DNA of 11,025 nucleotides. It comes from Campylobacteraceae bacterium. Lineage in GTDB: Bacteria > Campylobacterota > Campylobacteria > Campylobacterales > Sulfurovaceae. The notes beneath the pieces were generated by a model that was not told where the DNA came from, did not search any database, and saw only the letters and a program-made list of their open reading frames with translations. Positions 5,827 to 11,025 of the stretch are shown one piece after another. Location of the stretch: positions 1 through 11,025 of the forward strand of contig JALWZI010000266.1 of NCBI GenBank assembly GCA_027002755.1, in the 5' to 3' direction. The stretch's first letter is position 1. Each line of letters opens with the position of its first letter. A program made the position numbers and the translations under genes.

Positions 5827-7065
5827 ATGGCTGAAAAAATGGAACTCAACGACGTCGAAGTCTGGGACGGCAACTACGCCGCCGCCCAGGCGTTGCGACA
5901 GGCTCAAGTGGATGTGGTCGCCGCCTATCCCATTACCCCTTCGACCCCGATCGTGGAGAATTACGGTGCCTTCGTCGCCAACGGTTACGTAGACGGAGAG
6001 TTTGTGATGGTCGAGTCGGAACATGCTGCCATGTCCGGCTGTGTCGGGGCCGCGGCTGCCGGCGGACGGGTCGCCACCGCGACCTCCTCCCAGGGCTTCA
6101 TGCTGATGATCGAGGTGCTCTACCAGGCGTCTGGGATGCGTCTGCCCATCGTTCTCAACGTGGTCAACCGGGCCGTCGCCTCGCCGCTCAACGTCCGGGG
6201 GGATCATGGTGATATGTACGCCGGCCGGGACAGCGGATGGGTCCAACTGGACGCCTTCAATGCTCAGGAGGCCTACGACCTGAACCTCTGTGCCTTCAAG
6301 ATCGCTGAGGACATCAATGTCCGCCTGCCGGCCATGGTGCATCAGGACGGATTCCTCACCTCCCACACCGCGCAGAATGTCTATCCTCTCAGCGATGACG
6401 AGGCCTACGCTTTCATCGGAGACTACAAGCCCGTCGATGAGATGCTGGATTTCTCCAAACCTGTCACCTACGGTGCCCAGACCGAGGAGGACTGGCACTA
6501 TGAGCACAAGGCGAAGCAGCATCGGGCCCTGATGGATTCCTATGTGGTCATCGACCGGGTCTTTGAAGAGTTCAAAGCCAAAACAGGCCGGGAGTACAAG
6601 CGTGTCGAGAGCTACATGATGGAAGATGCCGAGGTGGCGATCGTCGCCCTGGGTTCTACTGTCGAGACGGCGATCCAGGCTGCTCAGGAACTCAGAGACA
6701 ACGAAGGGCTCAAAGCCGGCGTCGTCGCTCCCCGCTGTTTCCGTCCTTTCCCCTTCAACGAGATCCGGGATGTTCTGGCGAACGTCAAAGCCGTAGCCGT
6801 ATTGGATCGCTCCTGCCCCATGGGCGCTATGGGAGCCCTCTTCAATGAGATCAGTGCCGCGATGTATACCACCCCGTCCCGCCCGTTGATCACCAACTTT
6901 ATCTATGGACTGGGAGGCCGGGATTTCTCTCTGGACGATGCCAAGCATATCTTCCGCGAGCAGAAGGGGCATGCCGATGTGGGATACATTACAACCCCTA
7001 TTCAGCAGTTCAGCGGACTGCGTGGGCCGAAGCTGGGATTTTACGAGACAAAAAGGAGTAAATAA
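5827..7065 (+). CDS. porA: Pyruvate:ferredoxin oxidoreductase, alpha subunit
   Basis: This 412-residue alpha subunit has the pyrimidine-binding-type TPP domain first: YPITPST (34-40), the ESEHAAMSG segment (63-71) with the conserved Glu, and TSSQGF (86-91). A transketolase C-terminal-like domain follows, visible from VAIVALGSTVETA to VAVLDRS. With the beta subunit it builds the thiamine pyrophosphate site where pyruvate is cleaved or formed. Length agrees with separate alpha subunits of four-subunit PORs. The related 2-oxoglutarate or 2-oxoisovalerate enzymes are the main alternatives. The gamma-delta-alpha-beta order and the PorB sequence favour pyruvate. AAGGAAG before ATG serves as ribosome site. 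The stop overlaps the porB start by one base (TAATG). Confidence 0.93.
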   Translation: MAEKMELNDVEVWDGNYAAAQALRQAQVDVVAAYPITPSTPIVENYGAFVANGYVDGEFVMVESEHAAMSGCVGAAAAGGRVATATSSQGFMLMIEVLYQASGMRLPIVLNVVNRAVASPLNVRGDHGDMYAGRDSGWVQLDAFNAQEAYDLNLCAFKIAEDINVRLPAMVHQDGFLTSHTAQNVYPLSDDEAYAFIGDYKPVDEMLDFSKPVTYGAQTEEDWHYEHKAKQHRALMDSYVVIDRVFEEFKAKTGREYKRVESYMMEDAEVAIVALGSTVETAIQAAQELRDNEGLKAGVVAPRCFRPFPFNEIRDVLANVKAVAVLDRSCPMGAMGALFNEISAAMYTTPSRPLITNFIYGLGGRDFSLDDAKHIFREQKGHADVGYITTPIQQFSGLRGPKLGFYETKRSK

Positions 7066-8018
7066 TGGCGATTACCTCAATCAAGAACCTCAAAGAATTT
7101 TCCACCGTCAACGAGCGGTTCGAAGGAGCCCACCTCCTCTGTCCCGGCTGTGCCCACTCCATGATCGTCCGGGAGCTGATGAACGCCACCGACGACAATC
7201 TGGTCATCGCCACCAACACCGGATGTCTGGAGGTCTCTACAGCGGTCTATCCCTACACTTCCTGGGATACCTCCTGGATCCATATCGGGTTTGAAAACGC
7301 CGCGACGGCTGCCGCCGGTGCCGAAGCGATGTACAAGGCCCGCAAGCGCAAAGGCACTCTCAAAGATCCCGATGCGCCCGTCAAGTTCGTCGCTTTCGGC
7401 GGCGACGGCTCCACTTACGATATCGGCTTTCAGTGGCTCTCCGGAGCTGTGGAGCGGGGACACGATTTCACCTACATCTGCCTCGACAACGAAAACTACG
7501 CCAACACCGGAGGGCAGCGCTCTTCGGCTACGCCGATAGGCGCCCACACTACTACGGCCCAGGCAGGGCGGGTCAGCTACGGAAAGAAACAGAAGAAAAA
7601 GGATATGGTGGCCATCATGGCGGCCCACGGTGCTCCCTACGTGGCTCAGCTGGCTCCCAACAAGTGGAAGATCATGGCCAAAGGCTTCCAGAAAGCACTG
7701 GAGACCGAAGGCCCCTGTTTCATCAATACCGTCAGTGCCTGTACTACCGAGTGGAAGTTCGATCCCAAAGATACGATCCACATCACCGACCTGGCGACCG
7801 ATACGCTGATGTTCCCGATCTACGAGATCATCGACGGCCATGAGCTCAACATCCTCTACCGGCCCAAGAATGTCCTGCCTGTCGAGGAGTACCTGGCGGC
7901 TCAGGGACGCTACAAGCACCTCTTCAAACCGGAGAACAAACATGTCATCGAGAAGATCCAGAAAGATATCAACGATTTCTGGGAGTATCTCCAGCGCCGG
8001 GAAGAGGCCCGGGTCTGA
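7065..8018 (+). CDS. porB: Pyruvate:ferredoxin oxidoreductase, beta (TPP-binding) subunit
   Basis: This 317-residue beta subunit binds the thiamine diphosphate and the proximal [4Fe-4S] cluster. CPGC near the N-terminus (Cys26, Cys29), Cys54 in NTGC and Cys226 in SACTTEW are the four expected cluster ligands. The TPP motif starts at GGDGS (112-116) and ends about 30 residues later in DNENYANTGGQRS (141-153), giving the metal-binding Asp and Asn. These residues are all intact, so the enzyme should be active. Its ATG overlaps the porA stop by one base, and its ribosome site AAGGAG (7053-7058) lies within porA, a translational coupling. A hairpin follows the stop codon and probably ends the operon. 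Confidence 0.94.
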   Translation: MAITSIKNLKEFSTVNERFEGAHLLCPGCAHSMIVRELMNATDDNLVIATNTGCLEVSTAVYPYTSWDTSWIHIGFENAATAAAGAEAMYKARKRKGTLKDPDAPVKFVAFGGDGSTYDIGFQWLSGAVERGHDFTYICLDNENYANTGGQRSSATPIGAHTTTAQAGRVSYGKKQKKKDMVAIMAAHGAPYVAQLAPNKWKIMAKGFQKALETEGPCFINTVSACTTEWKFDPKDTIHITDLATDTLMFPIYEIIDGHELNILYRPKNVLPVEEYLAAQGRYKHLFKPENKHVIEKIQKDINDFWEYLQRREEARV

Positions 8019-8028
8019 TCCTGAATTT

Positions 8029-8051
8029 TCACCCTCTCACTCCGAGGGTGA
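8029..8051 (+). terminator. Probable terminator hairpin after porB
   Basis: A perfect 8-bp stem TCACCCTC/GAGGGTGA with a 7-nt loop begins 10 bases after the porB stop. A strict U-tract does not follow directly; a pyrimidine-rich stretch with TTTAATTT and CCTTTTT comes 15-30 bases later. It may act as a weak intrinsic terminator or as a 3'-end stabilising hairpin for the por mRNA. Confidence 0.5.
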
Positions 8052-8151
8052 TTCACTCTCTGCTTTAATTTCTCCTTTTTGACCTTCTCTATTTTTCTCT
8101 TTCCGTTTTCAAAGGCCTGAACGATACGACAGAAGTACCATATTTTCTAAA

Positions 8152-8159
8152 GAACGTTC
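8152..8159. promoter_or_regulatory. Palindrome GAACGTTC overlapping the -35 region of the TAXI gene
   Basis: The 8-bp perfect palindrome GAACGTTC lies 13 bp before the TATAAT box, where a -35 element would be. Its position would suit an operator, but eight bases can occur by chance and no second copy is seen. Confidence 0.22.
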
Positions 8160-8172
8160 AAGTTTAATCTCC

Positions 8173-8178
8173 TATAAT
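8173..8178 (+). promoter_or_regulatory. -10 box (TATAAT) for the TAXI-TRAP genes
   Basis: An exact TATAAT consensus lies 34 bp upstream of the TAXI receptor start codon. Transcription from near 8185 would give a leader of about 28 nt containing the tandem TCAATCA pair and AAGGAGAG. No good -35 box is visible. Confidence 0.6.
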
Positions 8179-8186
8179 AGTCATTG

Positions 8187-8200
8187 TCAATCATCAATCA
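8187..8200 (+). repeat. Tandem pair of the 7-mer TCAATCA in the TAXI leader
   Basis: Two perfect copies of TCAATCA stand side by side just upstream of the AAGGAG ribosome site. Two copies alone are weak evidence, but period-7 repeats also occur at 3803, 4047 and 9236 in this window. Confidence 0.45.
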
Positions 8201-8212
8201 TAAGGAGAGACA

Positions 8213-9232
8213 ATGAGACGACGCAGCTTTATCGGACGGCTTTTGCTGGGATCTTTGGTTGTGGCAGGCATGGTGACCGGTGCCCAAGCGGGTAAAAAGG
8301 AGAAGAAGTACATCATCGCTACAGCCAGTACCGGCGGGACCTACTACCCCGTCGGGGTAGGGATCGCTACCATCGCGAGCCTCAAACTGGCGAAAAAATA
8401 TGGCATGACCTTCTCGGCGGTGACCAGTGCGGGAAGCGGGGAGAACGTGGACATGATCGACAAAGGGGAGGTGGATTTCGCCATTCTCCAGGGCCTCTTC
8501 GGCTCCATGGCCTGGCAGGGGGTCGGCAAATACGAGGGCAAACCCCGCAAGAATCTTCGCTCGGTGAGCATGCTCTGGCAGAACGTGGAGCAGTTCGTCG
8601 TCTACAACGACTATGCCAAGACCGGCAACATCATGGATCTGAAGAATCTCTACGGCAAGCCCTTCAGCATCGGCAAGCGCAACTCGGGGACCCGTGTTTC
8701 CGGTGAGACCATCATGAAGGCGCTGGGGATCGACTACAACAAGATGAAACTCCAGTACATGGGCTACGGGGCCAGTGCCCGGGCGCTGCAGGACCACAAG
8801 GTGGAGGGGATGAACATTCCCGCCGGGGTGCCCGCCAGCGCGGTGACCCAGGCCTTTGCCAACATCGGAGGGGACAAGATCTCCATCCTGGAGTTCAGTG
8901 ATGCGGACCTGGCCAAGATCCAGAAGGCCTTCCCGGTCTGGAACCGCTACATCATCCCCAAAGGCAGCTACCCCGGACTGGCCAAGGATGTCCACACCAT
9001 CGCCCAGCCCAACCTGCTGGTGGTCTCCAAGGATGTCCCCGAAGAGACGGTCTATCTGCTGACCAAGACGATGTACGAGAATCTGCCTTTCCTCAACAGC
9101 GTCCACAAAGCCACCAAGGCGATGTCGCTGCAGAAAGCGATCGAAGGACTGCCGATGCCGTTGCATCCCGGTGCGGCGAAGTATTATCGGGAGCAGGGGA
9201 TCAAAATTCCCGACCGGCTGATCGCGAAATAG
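8213..9232 (+). CDS. TAXI-family TRAP transporter solute receptor
   Basis: This 339-residue periplasmic receptor belongs to the TAXI (TRAP-associated extracytoplasmic immunogenic) class, which delivers a substrate to a TRAP permease driven by an ion gradient. An N-terminal RRR and hydrophobic stretch ending in A-Q-A (24-26) form a clear signal peptide. The mature protein opens with the family signature ATASTGGTYYPVG (36-48), followed by the S-A-G-S-x-E-N-V segment (72-79), DFAILQG (88-94) and KRNSGTR (155-161). Length is normal. Known TAXI substrates include glutamate or 2-oxoglutarate in a few bacteria; the ligand here cannot be predicted. AAGGAGAG lies a few bases before ATG. It has its own promoter box and is followed after 139 bp by the fused permease, the usual partner of TAXI receptors. 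Confidence 0.93.
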   Translation: MRRRSFIGRLLLGSLVVAGMVTGAQAGKKEKKYIIATASTGGTYYPVGVGIATIASLKLAKKYGMTFSAVTSAGSGENVDMIDKGEVDFAILQGLFGSMAWQGVGKYEGKPRKNLRSVSMLWQNVEQFVVYNDYAKTGNIMDLKNLYGKPFSIGKRNSGTRVSGETIMKALGIDYNKMKLQYMGYGASARALQDHKVEGMNIPAGVPASAVTQAFANIGGDKISILEFSDADLAKIQKAFPVWNRYIIPKGSYPGLAKDVHTIAQPNLLVVSKDVPEETVYLLTKTMYENLPFLNSVHKATKAMSLQKAIEGLPMPLHPGAAKYYREQGIKIPDRLIAK

Positions 9233-9235
9233 AGT

Positions 9236-9265
9236 GGGTAGAGGGTAGTGCGTAGCGGGGGTAGA
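9236..9265 (+). repeat. Period-7 repeat (GGGTAGA-like) after the TAXI gene
   Basis: Units GGGTAGA (9236), GGGTAGT (9243), GCGTAGC (9250) and, after two extra G, GGGTAGA (9259) form a degenerate heptamer array. It begins three bases after the TAXI stop codon. The complementary CCTACC (9277-9282) and TACCC (9287-9291) just downstream could fold back on it. Confidence 0.6.
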
Positions 9266-9300
9266 AGTGGATTCTGCCTACCGTAGTACCCGAAAGTGTG

Positions 9301-9341
9301 GAGGTGCGCCTCTGTCGTAGATTCCGGCTTTGCTCCGGAAT
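9301..9341 (+). promoter_or_regulatory. Two hairpins between TAXI receptor and permease
   Basis: A short GAGG/CCTC stem (9301-9312) is followed by a perfect 7-bp stem ATTCCGG/CCGGAAT with a 7-nt loop (9321-9341). No T-run follows, so a full terminator is unlikely. Such hairpins between a receptor and its permease often protect the upstream mRNA or reduce read-through, so that receptor exceeds permease; that role is inferred. Confidence 0.45.
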
Positions 9342-9371
9342 CCGGTTCGCAAACGCTCCAAGGACAGTCCG

Positions 9372-11025
9372 ATGCTGAGAATTTCCCGTAAACGCCTTGC
9401 TCCCATATTGACCCTCTATGCGGCGCTGATCGCGATCTTCCACTTCTACGTCAATATGCGAGGAGGGCTGAGTGATCTCTGGTTCAATGCGGCCCATTTC
9501 TCTTTTCTGGCTTCGCTGGGTTTTCTGATCTACCCGGCGGGCAAACGCAGCGACAGAGAAACGATAGGTCTATGGGACCTGCTTTTGGCGCTGCTGGCCC
9601 TGGTGCCTTTCTTTTTTCTGATGGCGACGGAGGAGTCTATCTACAGCGCCAGCGGCAGCATCGAGCTCAATGCCCTGGAGTTGAGCGTGGCGGCGGGTAC
9701 GATTCTGCTGGCCCTGGAGATCGTCCGGCGCACCACCGGATGGATCATCCCCCTGCTGATGATCTTCGCCATCAGCTATGTGCTCTTTCTGGGAAACTGG
9801 TTCAGCGGGGTCTTTGCCTTCGCCGGGATGAGCGTGGAGCGCTTTCTCTATCGGGCTTTCTATACCGGTGAAGGGCTCTTCGGCTTCATTGCCAATATCT
9901 CGGCCACCTATGTCTTCATGTTCATGCTCTTCGCCGCCTTTTTGATGAAATCGGGAGCGGGGGATTTCATCGTGGATCTCTCCCGGGCCCTCACCTCCCG
10001 ATTCCGGGGCGGGGCGGGCCATGTGGCGGTCTTCTCCTCGGCGCTGATGGGGACGATCTCGGGATCGGCCGTGGCCAATACCGTTTCGACGGGCTCCGTG
10101 ACGATCCCCATGATGATCCGCAGCGGCTTCAAGCCGATCTTCGCCGCGGCGGTGGAGACGGCGGCGAGTACCGGCGGACAGATCATGCCTCCCATTATGG
10201 GGGCCGGGGTCTTCGTCATGGCCCAGATGACCCAGATCCCTTTCGCTACCATCGTGATCGTCTCCATTCTGCCGGCGATCCTCTACTTCTCCTCCATCAG
10301 CTTCTACATCCACATCCACGCCAAAAAACACGGCATCGGTGCCACGGGCGAGAAGATCGCCGTCTGGCCGGTCCTGCGGGAGGGGGCACATTTCTTCATC
10401 CCCCTGGTGGTTCTGATGGTGCTGCTGATCAAAGGCTTCACTCCCACCTACGCGGCCGGGATCTCCATCCTGGTGATCGTAGCCGCCTCCTGGCTGACTC
10501 GGACCAAGCGGATGGGGCTGAGGGATATAGTCGAGGCACTGGCTATGGGGAGCAAAAACATGATCGTCACCGGGGTTCTGCTGGTCTCGGTGGGGATCAT
10601 CGTCGGCATCATCAACATCTCGGGGATCGGGGTGACCTTCTCCCAGCTCATCATGGAGTGGTCGGGCAAGAGTCTGATGCTGGCGCTGATCCTGGTGGCG
10701 GTGGCCTCCCTCTTTCTGGGGATGGGACTGCCGGTGACCGCCAGCTATATCGTGCTGGCGGTCCTCTCGGCTCCGGCGTTGCTGGGGCTGATGCTTTCGC
10801 CGGAGATGGCGGCGCTGGTCGCGGCCGGTGTCACGCCGGCGGAGGTGACGATGTATCTGCTGGCGGCCCATCTGATCATCTTCTGGCTCTCCCAGGACTC
10901 CAACCTCACGCCCCCGGTCTGTCTGGCGGCCTTCGCCGCGGCGGGGATCGCCCAGACTCCGCCCATGCGGACGGGCCTGGAGGCCTGGAAAGTGGGGAAG
11001 GGGCTTTATATCGTTCCCATTCTTT
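9372..11025 (+). CDS. Fused TRAP transporter permease (small plus large membrane domains), 3' truncated
   Basis: An open frame of 551 codons runs from ATG at 9372 to the window edge, with AAGGA (9360-9364) 7 bases upstream. It is a TAXI-type TRAP permease in which the 4-helix DctQ-like and 12-helix DctM-like parts are one polypeptide. The first about 145 residues contain several hydrophobic helices (about 11-30, 38-56, 66-86, 101-119, 124-143). Large-domain signatures follow: FSSALMGTISGSAVANTVST (221-240), ETAASTGGQIMPPIMGAGVF (262-281), GMGLPVTASY (450-459) and QDSNLTPPV (508-516). These match the conserved loops and re-entrant hairpins that build the transport site. The C-terminus is missing beyond the window. 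The partner is the TAXI receptor upstream, and transport is probably coupled to Na+ or H+. Confidence 0.92.
   Translation, partial: MLRISRKRLAPILTLYAALIAIFHFYVNMRGGLSDLWFNAAHFSFLASLGFLIYPAGKRSDRETIGLWDLLLALLALVPFFFLMATEESIYSASGSIELNALELSVAAGTILLALEIVRRTTGWIIPLLMIFAISYVLFLGNWFSGVFAFAGMSVERFLYRAFYTGEGLFGFIANISATYVFMFMLFAAFLMKSGAGDFIVDLSRALTSRFRGGAGHVAVFSSALMGTISGSAVANTVSTGSVTIPMMIRSGFKPIFAAAVETAASTGGQIMPPIMGAGVFVMAQMTQIPFATIVIVSILPAILYFSSISFYIHIHAKKHGIGATGEKIAVWPVLREGAHFFIPLVVLMVLLIKGFTPTYAAGISILVIVAASWLTRTKRMGLRDIVEALAMGSKNMIVTGVLLVSVGIIVGIINISGIGVTFSQLIMEWSGKSLMLALILVAVASLFLGMGLPVTASYIVLAVLSAPALLGLMLSPEMAALVAAGVTPAEVTMYLLAAHLIIFWLSQDSNLTPPVCLAAFAAAGIAQTPPMRTGLEAWKVGKGLYIVPIL

Noticed and set aside
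4813..6972. Very long open frame (719 codons) on the minus strand opposite porC-porA
   Set aside because: It is antisense to three clearly conserved por genes, has low-complexity Asp/Gly/His-rich composition typical of codon-bias shadows, and shows no ribosome site or family motif.
9570..10871. Minus-strand frame of 433 codons opposite the TRAP permease
   Set aside because: Composition is dominated by His, Gln, Asp and Arg, as expected from reading Leu/Ile/Val-rich membrane codons backwards. The plus-strand frame encodes the TRAP signatures.

Overview
The window looks like a chromosomal segment from a sulfur-oxidising, probably autotrophic Campylobacterota (Sulfurovum/Nitratifractor-like). 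This rests on gene content and order: a sulfide:quinone oxidoreductase-type flavoprotein, and a four-subunit pyruvate:ferredoxin oxidoreductase in the gamma-delta-alpha-beta order known from Helicobacter and relatives. Compact operons, purine-rich Shine-Dalgarno sites, TATAAT/TAAAAT-like -10 boxes without clear -35 boxes, and AT-rich spacers between GC-richer genes also fit. The assignment comes from protein recognition by eye, not from a database search.

Left part, minus strand: a divergent peptide-deformylase-like gene cut by the window edge (1-270), a 58-residue single-helix membrane protein (398-574), and the SQR-type flavoprotein (606-2078). The last two form an operon. The AT-rich spacer 2079-2286 separates them from the plus-strand genes.

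Middle, plus strand: an orphan family-5 ABC solute-binding protein (2287-3801), a peculiar 261-bp spacer, and a HAD-family phosphatase (4063-4728). The spacer is bounded by two inverted arrays of four 7-bp repeats. In RNA they can pair as one uninterrupted 32-bp helix whose right arm contains the HAD start codon. The loop holds three small hairpins, a possible 40-codon ORF, a possible promoter and a 14-codon leader ORF that overlaps the HAD start by ATGA. This is the most unusual structure in the window.

The porCDAB operon (4792-8018) has its own promoter-like box and ends at a hairpin. With the SQR it suggests electrons from sulfide, and carbon flow through acetyl-CoA/pyruvate, reductively if the host uses the reverse TCA cycle (inference).

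Right part, plus strand: a TAXI-type TRAP solute receptor (8213-9232), a 139-bp spacer with another heptamer array and hairpins, and a fused TRAP permease (from 9372) that runs off the window. No tRNA, rRNA, CRISPR array, transposase or phage gene is seen. No gene-free stretch exceeds 300 bp.
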